Assembly: GCA_049325315.1 (NCBI GenBank)
Contig: JBMONB010000226.1
Location: forward strand, 1-34,046
Direction: 5' to 3'
DNA: 34,046 bases
From: JAWLHU01 sp049325315
GTDB taxonomy: Bacteria; Bacillota; Sulfobacillia; Symbiobacteriales; Symbiobacteriaceae
Shown here piece by piece: positions 15,147-23,154 of this stretch. The notes under the pieces are model-generated. The model worked only from the letters and a program-made list of their open reading frames with translations. It had not been told where the DNA came from and made no database searches. The position numbers and the translations under genes were made by a program. Numbering within the stretch: position 1 is the stretch's first letter; every line of letters begins with the position of its first letter.

Positions 15147-16157
15147 TTACGGCTGGGTCGGCGACGGGGGCGGGGGCGAGGTGATCGTGATCAGATGGGA
15201 CTCCGGGTTCCAGTGGACCTTCAGGCCCAGGTTCTCGGAGACAAAGCGCAGCGGAATCAGCGTCCGCCCATCTTTGATGATGGCCGGCTGGGTCAGCTGG
15301 ACCATCTGGCTGCCCACCCGCGCCACCTTGCTGTCAATGGTGAGCACGATGGTAGTCTCCCCCTTCTGGGCCGTAACCGTGCGTGTGGCGTCATCCCACC
15401 GGATCGCATGGTTCGGAACGCCCAGGGCGTTGAAGAGCTTGCGCATCGGCACCACGGTGGAGTTGGTCTCAGGGTTGATGAAGGGCGCCACGTCCTCGAA
15501 GATGACCTCCTGGCCGTCGACCATCACCCGCACCGGCAGGTTGCGCGGCCCAAAGGCGCGCATTACCGAGACATTGTGGACGGTGAGATCATCGGTGGTC
15601 ACCAGACGGAAATCGGCCCCGCCCGGCTGATTGCCCGCAAAGCGGGCGTCATCGAGGACCACCCGGGCCGTCTTCAGGCCGCCCGAGTTGGTACGGACAG
15701 CCACGCTGACCCGCTTCTTGATCCAGGCGTCCGCCATGTTGTCCGGGTTGATCACATCGTAGGCGTCGTACTCCAGATCGATGGGGGTGAGCCCTACATC
15801 CTCGTAGAGCACCGTCATGATCACCTGGTTGAAGCCGCCTTTGATATAGGTATCATGCACATCGAAGTAGAGGAACCGGTCCGGCCCCACCGCGTTGGCC
15901 AGGGCGCGTCGCCCGCCCTTGGGCGCCGCCGCGGAAAGCCCGTCGGGCTGCCCCTCGATCAGCCGGATGCCCTGCTCGTCGTTGGTGGCGCCCAGAGAGA
16001 TATAGACAAACCCATTCGGGGGGGCGCTGAAGTCCTGCTCAGTCGCAGTCTGAGGCTGCGCCGGGGCGGTCGTCTCAGCCCGAGCGACCGTCGGGAGGCC
16101 AAGCGCCACCAGCAACGTCAGGCTGAGCGCCAGCCGCCCGATTCGCCGGAATAGCAT
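15147..16157 (-). CDS. secreted protein with copper-amine-oxidase N-terminal (stalk) domains
   Basis: The 336-residue protein has a signal peptide (about 1-27, cleavage after ARA). A middle beta-rich domain of unknown type follows, and residues about 220-325 match the copper amine oxidase N1 or stalk domain (VMVDGQEVIFEDVAPFINP, VVPMRKLFNALG, LIPLRFVSENLGLKVHWNP). Such domains decorate surface proteins of Clostridia and relatives, often in cell-wall or spore contexts. No oxidase domain is present. The C-terminus ends in a Pro/Ser tail. The start ATG at 16157 is preceded by GGGAGAG. It lies 18 nt after the aldolase gene in the same operon. Confidence 0.85.
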   Translation of the reverse strand: MLFRRIGRLALSLTLLVALGLPTVARAETTAPAQPQTATEQDFSAPPNGFVYISLGATNDEQGIRLIEGQPDGLSAAAPKGGRRALANAVGPDRFLYFDVHDTYIKGGFNQVIMTVLYEDVGLTPIDLEYDAYDVINPDNMADAWIKKRVSVAVRTNSGGLKTARVVLDDARFAGNQPGGADFRLVTTDDLTVHNVSVMRAFGPRNLPVRVMVDGQEVIFEDVAPFINPETNSTVVPMRKLFNALGVPNHAIRWDDATRTVTAQKGETTIVLTIDSKVARVGSQMVQLTQPAIIKDGRTLIPLRFVSENLGLKVHWNPESHLITITSPPPPSPTQP

Positions 16158-16175
16158 CCACTCATCTCTCCCTTC

Positions 16176-17069
16176 CTACAGCAACTGCGCGGTCACGAGC
16201 ACATCCCGCAGGCGCCCCTGCTCCTCTGCCCCCAGGGGGAGCAGCGGGCGCCGGGGAGCGCCGCCGTAGTAACCCAGCATCTCCATGGCCGCCTTCAGGC
16301 CCGGGATCCCGTACGTGCCCGTGACCGCCTGGTTGACCGGAAGCAGCCGGGACTGGAGCGCCCGGGCCTCCTCCCACTGCCCGTTCTTGCAGAGGCGGAA
16401 GAGCGCTGCGGACTCCCGGGGGGCCACGTCGGCCAGGGCCAGGACGCCACCGGTCACGCCGACCGAGAGCGCCGGCATCAGGGCCGAACCGGTGCCCACC
16501 AGCACGTTAAAGCCAGGCCGGCTCTTCAGCAGGATCTCATGGAGCTGGATCACGTTGCCGGCGCTGTCCTTGATCCCGCTGATATTCGGATGCTGCGACA
16601 ACTCCGCGACCACGTCCACCGGCAGGTCAAAGCCGGTGAACTTCGGCATGCTGTACAGGACTACCGGCACCGGCGAGGCGTCAGCCACCGCACGGTAGTG
16701 CTCCAGCAGCACCTTCTTGGTCATGGCCGGCTTGTAGTAGTTCGGGTGGATCACCAGGACGGCGTCAGCGCCCAGCCGGGCCGCCTCCTCCGTCAGCTTG
16801 ATCGTCGCCCGGGTCGACTCGCAGCCCGTGCCCACCAGGCCGCGCTTCCCCGCGGGAAGCGCCTCCAGACCGGCCCGAATCACCTCGAGCTTCTCCGACT
16901 CGCTCAGGTAGACATACTCACCATTGGAACCGAGGAGGACAACACCATCCACCCCGGCATCGCACAACGCCCGGATGTTCTTCTGGTACCCGTTGAGGTG
17001 AAGGTCGCCCTGCTCATCAAACGTCGTGGGAACCGGTGGGAAAACCCCCGCCAGGTCGAGCATACCCAT
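16176..17069 (-). CDS. DapA-superfamily aldolase, most like 4-hydroxy-2-oxoglutarate aldolase (HOGA)
   Basis: A 297-residue class I aldolase of the DHDPS/NAL superfamily. It has GSNGEYVYL in place of the GTTGE loop, Tyr139 in VVLYSMPKFTG and the Schiff-base Lys167 in GIKDSAG; the 28-residue spacing matches DapA. The segments GCESTRATI, SPVPVVLYS, DLPVDVVAELSQHPNI, GQWEEA and YGIPGLKAAMEMLGYYGG follow mammalian HOGA1 closely as I remember it. A pyruvate-forming aldolase on 4-hydroxy-2-oxoglutarate is therefore more likely than lysine synthesis. The ATG at 17069 overlaps the tatA stop (TGATG); GTG 17072 or ATG 17063 are alternatives. Confidence 0.85.
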   Translation of the reverse strand: MGMLDLAGVFPPVPTTFDEQGDLHLNGYQKNIRALCDAGVDGVVLLGSNGEYVYLSESEKLEVIRAGLEALPAGKRGLVGTGCESTRATIKLTEEAARLGADAVLVIHPNYYKPAMTKKVLLEHYRAVADASPVPVVLYSMPKFTGFDLPVDVVAELSQHPNISGIKDSAGNVIQLHEILLKSRPGFNVLVGTGSALMPALSVGVTGGVLALADVAPRESAALFRLCKNGQWEEARALQSRLLPVNQAVTGTYGIPGLKAAMEMLGYYGGAPRRPLLPLGAEEQGRLRDVLVTAQLL

Positions 17070-17227
17070 CACCCCTTCTTCTCGCTCTCGTCTTCCTTGA
17101 CCGACTTCTTGAACTCCTTGATCGAATCGCCCACCGACCTCGCCAGCTGCGGCAGCTTTGCCGCGCCGAAGATAAGCACGATGACCAGAACGATCAGCAG
17201 AATCTCCGTCACACCGAGACGGCCCAT
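17069..17227 (-). CDS. tatA: TatA-type twin-arginine translocase subunit
   Basis: A 52-residue protein with an N-terminal membrane helix (VTEILLIVLVIVLIFGAAKLPQLARSVG) followed by an amphipathic helix and a charged Lys/Glu tail, the TatA/E pattern with FGAAKLP at the hinge. It forms the pore component for folded-protein export. It is short but within the family range. The ATG at 17227 follows GGAGGG. No tatC lies in the window. It heads the leftward operon with the aldolase. Confidence 0.9.
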   Translation of the reverse strand: MGRLGVTEILLIVLVIVLIFGAAKLPQLARSVGDSIKEFKKSVKEDESEKKG

Positions 17228-17453
17228 ACCATTCCCTCCAATTGGTCGCAGACCCGTTCCTCTAGGTTCGCGATGAATGCACACCCGAAAGTTCGGGATA
17301 TCTCGCCGCTTTTCCTGCTCCTGTCACCTTCCCCTCCCTCTGGTCACCACCAGAAATCGCGATCAGCAAAAACCCAATCATGGGAAAAAGAGGGATTTAC
17401 GAGTGGGATGTCGAAAGGTGTAGTGATCATGCCGAGTTGGGGGGGAGATCGGT
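17228..17453. other. divergent intergenic region between tatA and the TPR membrane protein
   Basis: The 226-nt gap contains two short inverted repeats, CCCGAA-AG-TTCGGG (about 17286-17299) and TCTGGT-CACC-ACCAGA (17339-17354). It also has a more AT-rich stretch at 17355-17400. I could not identify a convincing promoter for either direction and see no gene. Confidence 0.4.
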
Positions 17454-18878
17454 ATGAGCCTCCGGCTGCGACTGCCCGTGCTGGTGATCTTCCTGCTCGC
17501 ATTCGGCGCTCTCTGCGCCGGATGGGCCCTGGCGGAGACAGCTGGGGCTGGTGCCCAGGCATCCGCCGTGACCGACGAGGCGATTGCCAGGTCACGGAAC
17601 CGCTACGACCTCGGCCAGATGTACCAGCAGGCAGGGGACATTGAGCGCGCCCGTCAGATGTACATGGAGGCGCTCGACCTCTGGCCCGACAACATGGAGG
17701 CAAGGAGCGCCCTATCGGGTCTGATCGGGACCCCGGCCCCGCCGGCTCAGCCGCCCTGGTGGAAGAAGTGGCTGGGGATCCCCGGCGACGGCAGCGGCAG
17801 CTTCATGACGATCCTGGTGGAGATCTTCGGCTGGGCCGCCCTGCTCGTCTTCTTCCTGGCGATTTCCCTGAAGGTCGCCCTGGAGACGCTGCGGCTGTGG
17901 ATCTTGCGCCGGCGCGGCATTCCGCTCCTAGGGCTGGGCCAGTTTCTGGACCCGACCCTAAGGCTGCCCGGTTTGCCCCACTACCTGGCGACCAACATGA
18001 ACGACGCCGGCCTCACCATCTACGATGAGAAGGGCGCCATTCTGCCCGACTTTAACTTCATCGGCGAGACAGGGCTTCCCCAGGCGAAGCTGCTGGCCAA
18101 GCTAATGGAGATGGTCTACAACCGGCAGTTCCAGCGCATCCATGTGGAGATCACCGAGGAGGCGGGGCTGCTGCACGCCGCCGTCTCCCTGGCCGACAAC
18201 GCCACGGGCTACGTTCGCTACCTCCAGGTGGTCGCCGTCGATCCCGCCCCCTACCGCCACCCGGGTGACCTGGTCAAGGTGATGGCCCGGCTGATCGCCG
18301 ATGCGATCCTCGTCTCCCTGTCGCGCGACGCCAACACCCGCGGCCTGCTCTACCAGCGCATGGGCGACTGGCAGATGGCGCTCAAGGAGTTCACCACCGC
18401 CGCCCAGCACGCCCGCCGGGCGGGCAACTGCGGCCAGTACTACCAGGCGCACCTCAACCTGGGCAACCTCTACTCCTTCCTCGGCCTGCAGGACAAGTCG
18501 GTGGGGGCGTACACCGAGGTGGCAGAGCAGGCCCGCAACCCGCTTACGCTGACGCTGATCCAGGCAGCGCTGGCCTGCTCCTACCGGAACTGGGCGCTCT
18601 CCAGCCCCCTCGATCAGCGGGACACCTACGACTGGCTGGCCCGCCAGGCGATCGACAAGGCGGTGGGCAGCCAGCACAAGAGCCCGCTGATCACCTACAC
18701 CATTGCCTGCTACTACTCCCTGAGCAGTCGCTTCGAAGACTGCGTGCGCTGGCTGCGGGAGGCGGTGTCCGGCGACCTGGCCTACCTCTCCTATGCCCTG
18801 AGCGACCCCGACATGGAGAACCTGCGCCGCTGGCTGGGCGACCGCCCGCTGACAGATGCCCTGGGCATGCGGCTCTAG
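17454..18878 (+). CDS. membrane-anchored TPR protein
   Basis: A 474-residue protein. It has a signal or anchor helix (about 7-28), a TPR-like motif outside (about 48-90: YDLGQMYQQAGDIERARQMY), a second membrane helix (about 118-142), then a large soluble domain. TPR-like repeats run through about 300-470 (QRMGDWQMALKEFTTAAQHARRAG, AHLNLGNLYSFLG). The repeats suggest protein-protein scaffolding at the membrane; no enzyme motif is seen. The ATG at 17454 follows GGGGGGAGA. It is a single-gene unit with a terminator. Confidence 0.8.
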   Translation: MSLRLRLPVLVIFLLAFGALCAGWALAETAGAGAQASAVTDEAIARSRNRYDLGQMYQQAGDIERARQMYMEALDLWPDNMEARSALSGLIGTPAPPAQPPWWKKWLGIPGDGSGSFMTILVEIFGWAALLVFFLAISLKVALETLRLWILRRRGIPLLGLGQFLDPTLRLPGLPHYLATNMNDAGLTIYDEKGAILPDFNFIGETGLPQAKLLAKLMEMVYNRQFQRIHVEITEEAGLLHAAVSLADNATGYVRYLQVVAVDPAPYRHPGDLVKVMARLIADAILVSLSRDANTRGLLYQRMGDWQMALKEFTTAAQHARRAGNCGQYYQAHLNLGNLYSFLGLQDKSVGAYTEVAEQARNPLTLTLIQAALACSYRNWALSSPLDQRDTYDWLARQAIDKAVGSQHKSPLITYTIACYYSLSSRFEDCVRWLREAVSGDLAYLSYALSDPDMENLRRWLGDRPLTDALGMRL

Positions 18879-18894
18879 GCGACAAAGAACAGAT

Positions 18895-18927
18895 CAGGCC
18901 CCCGGCTGAGCCGGAGGGCCTGTTTTA
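18895..18927 (+). terminator. terminator of the TPR membrane protein gene
   Basis: CAGGCCC (18895-18901) pairs with GGGCCTG (18916-18922) around a nested CCGGC-TGA-GCCGG stem, then TTTT. It sits between convergent genes and may work in both directions. Confidence 0.85.
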
Positions 18928-18932
18928 AGCGT

Positions 18933-19640
18933 CTATCCCTGCAGCAGCTCCGGGTAGTCGGACATGATGCCGTCCACACCGAAGACCTGTACCCGGGCGA
19001 TGGCGAAGGGGTGGTTCACGGTCCAGGTGTTCACCTTCAGGCCTGCAGCATGGGCCTTCTCCACCATCTCCTCGGTCACCCATTCCCAGGCCGGGTGAAG
19101 CGCCTCACACCCGATCTCCCGGGCCAGCGCCACCGGATCGAGCAGGTTCGCTGTGAAGAGCATGCCCAGAGGCAGGTCCGGCTCGATCTCATGCAGCCGC
19201 TTCAGGGCGTGGTGGTCAAAGGAGGAGACCTGGGTGCGCTGCATCGCCCCCTCCTCCTTCAAGAGCGCCACCAACTCCTCCTCGATTCCCGGGTAGTGGA
19301 CGGAGCCCGCCTTCAGCTCCAGGAACAGGAAGACCTCCGGCGAGGTGGAACGAATCAGCTCCCTCAGGGTGGGAACCCGCTCCCCAGCAAATTCGGGACC
19401 CTTCTTCGCCCCGGCGTCCAGCGCCTGAACCTCCTCCAGGGTCATCGCCATCACGAGTCCGCTGCCGTCTGTGGTCCGCTCGACTGAGGCGTCATGAATC
19501 ACCACCAGGTGCCCGTCCATGGTTCGATGGACGTCGAACTCGATCCCATCGACACCGATCTCCACAGCCCGGCGGAACGCGGCCATCGTGTTCTCCGGAT
19601 GTGTCCCGGCGGCCCCGCGATGTGCGATACGAAGCGGCAT
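18933..19640 (-). CDS. glycerophosphodiester phosphodiesterase
   Basis: A 235-residue GDPD-fold TIM-barrel protein of the cytosolic UgpQ type. It shows AHRGAAGTHPENT (catalytic His7, Glu16), GIEFDVHRTMDGHLVVIHD (metal-binding Glu and Asp, second His) and the C-terminal VNTWTVNHP and GVDGIMSDYPELL. It hydrolyses deacylated phospholipids to glycerol-3-phosphate and an alcohol. The ATG at 19640 follows GGGAGGGGGAG; no signal peptide is present at this start. It is divergent from the LysR gene. Confidence 0.92.
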   Translation of the reverse strand: MPLRIAHRGAAGTHPENTMAAFRRAVEIGVDGIEFDVHRTMDGHLVVIHDASVERTTDGSGLVMAMTLEEVQALDAGAKKGPEFAGERVPTLRELIRSTSPEVFLFLELKAGSVHYPGIEEELVALLKEEGAMQRTQVSSFDHHALKRLHEIEPDLPLGMLFTANLLDPVALAREIGCEALHPAWEWVTEEMVEKAHAAGLKVNTWTVNHPFAIARVQVFGVDGIMSDYPELLQG

Positions 19641-19806
19641 GCGATGCTCCCCCTCCCTACAAGTGCCAGCCTTCTGATGACTTCCACGCCCCGCCAAATA
19701 CTCCTTCCTGGTATGGTTGACAGACAAACGGCTGCATGTAAAAAGGAAACCCGCACCCCGGCTCGAATTGCTTCGCCAATGCGCATTTCGTCCGGGAGGT
19801 GGCACC
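19641..19806. promoter_or_regulatory. divergent control region between GDPD and LysR genes
   Basis: A consensus TTGACA is present at 19717-19722 on the plus strand, but the facing -10 (TAAAAA, 19739-19744) is poor. LysR-type regulators commonly bind such divergent regions, so control of the GDPD gene by the regulator is possible. Confidence 0.35.
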
Positions 19807-20727
19807 ATGGATCTCAAACTCCTCCACACCTTCATCGCCGCCGCTGAACTGGAGAACTTCCACCAGACAGCGGAGCGGCTCTACCTGACCCAGCCCACCG
19901 TGACCTCCCATATCCGCCAGTTGGAAGAGATGCTCGGCTTTCAGCTCTTCGAGCGCGTCGGCAAACGGGTGAGACTCACCCTGGCGGGGCACCGCTTCCT
20001 ACCCCACGCCCGGCGGGTCATTGAGACCTACGAGCATGCGGTCCATGACATGACTGCCTGGTGGCAGGGGTTCGACACCCGGCTCCAGGTGGTGACCTCT
20101 CCGCTTGTGGCCACATCGGTACTGCCCGCTCTGGTGAAGCAGTTTACCCGAAGCCATCCCAGCGTCGAGGTGATGATCCTGGCGGGGGTCTCCCCGGAGA
20201 TCGGCCAGACCGTCGCCTCCGGCTCCGCCCATGTGGGGCTCTCCCGGATGCCGTCCAACCATCCGGACACCACCTCCACCATCCTGTACGAGGATCCGGT
20301 GGTGCTGGTAGCCGCCCCGGTCAACGCCGGCGCACGGAACTGGCACGAGCTGCTCTCGACCCGCCTGCTCCTCACCGGCAACCACCCCGTCTACTGGGAT
20401 GCGCTGTTAATCGCCCTCTCGGAGCGCCAGCCACACCTGCGAACCCTGGCGGTCGACCGTGTGGACATTACCAAACGGATGCTAGAAGAGGGGCTGGGCG
20501 TATCCTTCCTCCCCCGGTCCTCGGTGATGCGTGAACTGGCCGAGGGGCGGCTTGAGGCGATTCCGGTGGACGACATGGCCCTGCCCACCGCCGCCACCTA
20601 CCTGGTGCTCCCCTTCGAGCGGGAGTTGCCCGATGCGGCCAAGGCCTTCATTGATCTCCTCCACAACTCCTTCCCCAACAAGACCGTCCCTGAGCCACAG
20701 CAGGATTCGACGCAGAGGAGCGGTTAG
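19807..20727 (+). CDS. LysR-family transcriptional regulator
   Basis: The 306-residue protein has the LysR N-terminal winged HTH (MDLKLLHTFIAAAELENFHQ, TQPTVTSHIRQLEEMLGFQLFER) and a substrate-binding-like effector domain from about residue 90. A C-terminal tail of about 20 polar residues follows. The ATG at 19807 has GGGAGG about 7 nt upstream. It is divergent from the GDPD gene and 2 nt from the acetyltransferase, so it could control either. The effector cannot be predicted. Confidence 0.93.
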   Translation: MDLKLLHTFIAAAELENFHQTAERLYLTQPTVTSHIRQLEEMLGFQLFERVGKRVRLTLAGHRFLPHARRVIETYEHAVHDMTAWWQGFDTRLQVVTSPLVATSVLPALVKQFTRSHPSVEVMILAGVSPEIGQTVASGSAHVGLSRMPSNHPDTTSTILYEDPVVLVAAPVNAGARNWHELLSTRLLLTGNHPVYWDALLIALSERQPHLRTLAVDRVDITKRMLEEGLGVSFLPRSSVMRELAEGRLEAIPVDDMALPTAATYLVLPFERELPDAAKAFIDLLHNSFPNKTVPEPQQDSTQRSG

Positions 20728-20729
20728 CC

Positions 20730-21230
20730 ATGGTCATTCGAACAGCCGTCGAGTCGGATGCCGAGGCGTTCCTCCGCCTCTCCCGCCGGCTGGATGCGGA
20801 GACCAACCTCATGATGCTCGAGCCCGACGAGCGCACCACCTCGGTGGCGGAACAGGCCGACCGCCTCCGGGCGGTGGGCGAGAGCCCCAACCAGACCATT
20901 CTGGTGGCCGAGGAGGCCGGCCAGCTGGTGGGCTATATCGCCCTGCTGGGCGGGGGCTACCGGCGCAACCGGCACAGCGCCTACATCGTGGCCGGCATTC
21001 TGGAGGCCTACGCCGGCCGGGGGCTCGGCCGGGAGTTGTTCACCGAGGGGGAACGCTGGGCCCGCGAGGTGGGGCTCCACCGGCTGGAGCTAACGGTGAT
21101 GGCGCACAACCACCGGGCTGTGGTGCTGTACAGCAAGATGGGCTTCCGCTTCGAGGGGACCAAGCGGGACTCCCTCAAGGTAGACGGCGAATACGTCGAT
21201 GAGTACTACATGGCCAAACTGCTGGACTGA
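20730..21230 (+). CDS. GNAT-family N-acetyltransferase
   Basis: A 166-residue GNAT protein with the acetyl-CoA loop EAYAGRGLGRELF and the later segments LELTVMAHNHRAVVLYSKMGFRFEG, typical of ribosomal-protein or amino-acid acetyltransferases (RimI/PaiA-like). The ATG at 20730 starts 2 nt after the LysR stop, so it is co-transcribed. Substrate unknown. A strong terminator follows. Confidence 0.88.
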   Translation: MVIRTAVESDAEAFLRLSRRLDAETNLMMLEPDERTTSVAEQADRLRAVGESPNQTILVAEEAGQLVGYIALLGGGYRRNRHSAYIVAGILEAYAGRGLGRELFTEGERWAREVGLHRLELTVMAHNHRAVVLYSKMGFRFEGTKRDSLKVDGEYVDEYYMAKLLD

Positions 21231-21231
21231 C

Positions 21232-21259
21232 GGGCCGGGGAGTGATCCCCGGCCCTTAT
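21232..21259 (+). terminator. terminator of the LysR-acetyltransferase unit
   Basis: GGGCCGGGG (21232-21240) pairs with CCCCGGCCC (21247-21255) across a 6-nt loop, followed by TTATCTGTT directly after the stop codon. Confidence 0.85.
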
Positions 21260-21318
21260 CTGTTCATTCATGGCGAACCAGACCGGATGTTTGGCACACT
21301 GACAAGCATGTTTGGGAC

Positions 21319-21347
21319 TTGTCTCCAAACGGAGACTCTGGTATTAT
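21319..21347 (+). promoter_or_regulatory. promoter and likely operator of the TPR/peptide cassette
   Basis: TTGTCT (21319-21324) and TATTAT (21342-21347) are 17 nt apart. A perfect inverted repeat GTCTCC-AAAC-GGAGAC (21321-21336) overlaps the -35 and the spacer, the usual place for a repressor or activator site. Confidence 0.65.
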
Positions 21348-21393
21348 TTTCCTTGCGGGGTTTAGAAAAAGGCTGGACCAGGGGGTAGGGTCG

Positions 21394-22260
21394 GTGCGTG
21401 CGGAACTGGGCGCCCTCATGCGGGCAGGACAGCACAGCCTCATCCTTGAGCGGGCGCGGGAGAAGGCGTCTTCAACAGGGGGCTTGGGAGACAACGCGAT
21501 CTGGGTATCGGTCTACGCATGTCAGGCAGCGGGAGCCATGGGAAAGTGGGGCGAGGCGATCGTATGGGCCGAGCGCGGCCTGGCCCAACAGCCCGACGCT
21601 GAAGCTGCCGGTTGGCTGTATTTCCTCCTTGGTACAGCCCATATCTGGGCGGGTGACCCACACTCTGCCCTGCAATACCTCGACCGGTTTCTGGCACAGC
21701 CCCCGGTAACCCCAGGGCTTGAGCGACTGGTGCCAGACGCATATTTCAACCGGGGCTTTGCCTTCTATTTCGTCAAGAACACCACTGCACAGATTCAGGC
21801 CTTCCAGCGTGCAGCCGAACTGTACGCTCATGCCGGTCGATTCAGTCGCTCTCTGGTGTGTCAGGCCGAGTTAGCTTGGTCTCACCTAATTGAAGGGGAC
21901 GTGAAGAGGGCCCTCCCCCACCTGGAACTCATCGATCAGGAGTTGGCTGATCACGGGGATCCCGACCTTGAGGTCACTTACGCCATCTGCCGAGCCCTCT
22001 TCCATTATCTTGAGCAAAAGAACGAGGCGGCCCAGCCAATCTGTCTCGAGTTTCTTGACCGGCCGGATCTCACCCCCGGCCAGAGGGCTGATTTTCTCTG
22101 GATCCTGGGGTTAGTGGCTCACCGTTCCGGCGATCTCGCTGAAGCCCTTACACTGGCGGAGAGCGCGTACCAGCACGCGCGGAAGGAACTGTGGCCCCCC
22201 CAGTTGAGGCGTCTTGAACGATTCATGGCCTCCATGACAGAACAGAATCAGGGGCAGTAA
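21394..22260 (+). CDS. TPR protein, candidate peptide receptor
   Basis: A soluble 288-residue helical protein with several TPR-like pairs (GKWGEAIVWAERGLAQQPDAEAAG, AGDPHSALQYLDRFL, HAGRFSRSLVCQAELAWSHLIEGDVKRAL, RSGDLAEALTLAESAYQHARKEL). No DNA-binding domain or signal peptide is visible. The GTG at 21394 lies about 45 nt downstream of the -10, after GGGGGTAGGG; longer readings run back through the terminator. A short hydrophobic peptide gene follows on the same strand and an XRE regulator faces it. This layout recalls Rap-Phr or related TPR receptor/peptide pairs, but that is an inference. Its base composition is more AT-rich than most of the window. Confidence 0.75.
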   Translation: MRAELGALMRAGQHSLILERAREKASSTGGLGDNAIWVSVYACQAAGAMGKWGEAIVWAERGLAQQPDAEAAGWLYFLLGTAHIWAGDPHSALQYLDRFLAQPPVTPGLERLVPDAYFNRGFAFYFVKNTTAQIQAFQRAAELYAHAGRFSRSLVCQAELAWSHLIEGDVKRALPHLELIDQELADHGDPDLEVTYAICRALFHYLEQKNEAAQPICLEFLDRPDLTPGQRADFLWILGLVAHRSGDLAEALTLAESAYQHARKELWPPQLRRLERFMASMTEQNQGQ

Positions 22261-22282
22261 TCCTGCCCTTGCTTCTTGACGA

Positions 22283-22307
22283 ATTCGTTCGCTGTCTGCG
22301 AACGAAT
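22283..22307 (+). other. first leader hairpin before the peptide gene
   Basis: ATTCGTTCGC (22283-22292) and GCGAACGAAT (22298-22307) are a perfect 10-bp inverted repeat with a 5-nt loop, just after the TPR stop. No T-run follows, so it may be a processing or attenuation structure, or an operator. Confidence 0.55.
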
Positions 22308-22320
22308 AGGCAACGCGAAG

Positions 22321-22342
22321 CGGGCGGTCCGCAGACCGCCCG
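22321..22342 (+). other. second leader hairpin before the peptide gene
   Basis: CGGGCGGTC (22321-22329) and GACCGCCCG (22334-22342) form a perfect 9-bp stem with a CGCA loop, ending 24 nt before the peptide start codon. It could act as an attenuator or stabilise the downstream mRNA. Confidence 0.6.
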
Positions 22343-22365
22343 TCTTCAGAAAGGAGTGTGCGGGC

Positions 22366-22467
22366 ATGAAGCGCTCTGTCAAGCTTCTCATGTGGCTTAC
22401 GATGGTGACCATGTGGATGGGCTACACCCTGTACGTAAGCCGCCCGGTCTGGCCGGTCATCACCTAG
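22366..22467 (+). CDS. 33-residue hydrophobic peptide, candidate signalling pro-peptide
   Basis: The ATG at 22366 follows AAAGGAG with a 9-nt spacer. The product has a basic start (MKRSVK), a hydrophobic core (LLMWLTMVTMWMGYTLYV) and a short polar, proline-containing end (SRPVWPVIT). This is the layout of exported signalling pro-peptides or of a one-helix membrane peptide. It lies directly downstream of the TPR gene, separated by two strong hairpins. No homologue can be named. Confidence 0.55.
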   Translation: MKRSVKLLMWLTMVTMWMGYTLYVSRPVWPVIT

Positions 22468-22492
22468 CGATCTTGCCACACACTACTCAGCC

Positions 22493-23113
22493 TCAGATAC
22501 CGCCAGGGGAACTCCTCCTCGCCTTCCGCCCTACACGGGAGGCGGGGTTGGGTTCCTCGGAAACGGGTACTTCTGGCAGCCGCTTCTCACTTGGATCCGA
22601 TGTGGGGAGACTCGCCCGGAAGAGATCATCCTGCTGACCAAGCAGATGCGCGAGGTTCGGAAGGAAACCGGCAGGCAGGCATGCCTCTCCCGAGATGATT
22701 CCCTGCAACGTCGTCAACTTCAGGTGCAGAATATAAGCAAGAACTAGTTCCGGCAGTTTTTTGGATCTCTTGGCAATCGTACCGGTGTAGTGCCTTGCGA
22801 TCTGGTCGACCACCACCGACGAAGATAGGTCGCGGCGAATGCTGTACGGATCTGGGAAAGCATCCAATGCCATGCCTCGAAAGAAGTCCGGGTCCTCCCA
22901 GATCTTAGGGAGTTCCCCACGAGCGAAGGCACTGGTCACCCGAAGGGCCTGGACCCACCGTGTCAAGAGATCCGGATGGATCACATGCTTCCTGCCAAGC
23001 TCCAACTCGCACAGAAATGACTTGGAGATCCCCGTCATGCGACTGACCTGCCCCAAGGTATACCCACGTTCCTTCCGGGCCCAGGACATGGCTCGTCCAT
23101 CGACGCTAACCAA
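22493..23113 (-). CDS. XRE-family transcriptional regulator
   Basis: The 206-residue protein has an N-terminal XRE helix-turn-helix (residues about 8-58: MSWARKERGYTLGQVSRMTGISKSFLCELELGRK). A helical C-terminal region and a basic, Ser/Pro-rich tail follow. The TTG at 23113 is chosen because GGAGGAGGGG precedes it closely. It faces the peptide gene, with only 25 nt between the stop codons and no terminator. Its promoter (23155-23183) is strong. It may be the DNA-binding partner of the neighbouring TPR protein and peptide; this is inferred from location. Confidence 0.82.
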   Translation of the reverse strand: MVSVDGRAMSWARKERGYTLGQVSRMTGISKSFLCELELGRKHVIHPDLLTRWVQALRVTSAFARGELPKIWEDPDFFRGMALDAFPDPYSIRRDLSSSVVVDQIARHYTGTIAKRSKKLPELVLAYILHLKLTTLQGIISGEACLPAGFLPNLAHLLGQQDDLFRASLPTSDPSEKRLPEVPVSEEPNPASRVGRKARRSSPGGI

Positions 23114-23154
23114 CCTACCCCTCCTCCGTAATCGTCGAGTTGCTGGCTAGACAT

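Noticed and set aside
16176..17069. Simple assignment of the aldolase as DapA of lysine synthesis
   Set aside because: GSNGE and YSMP replace the DapA-typical GTTGE and YNVP motifs, and the whole length resembles HOGA better.
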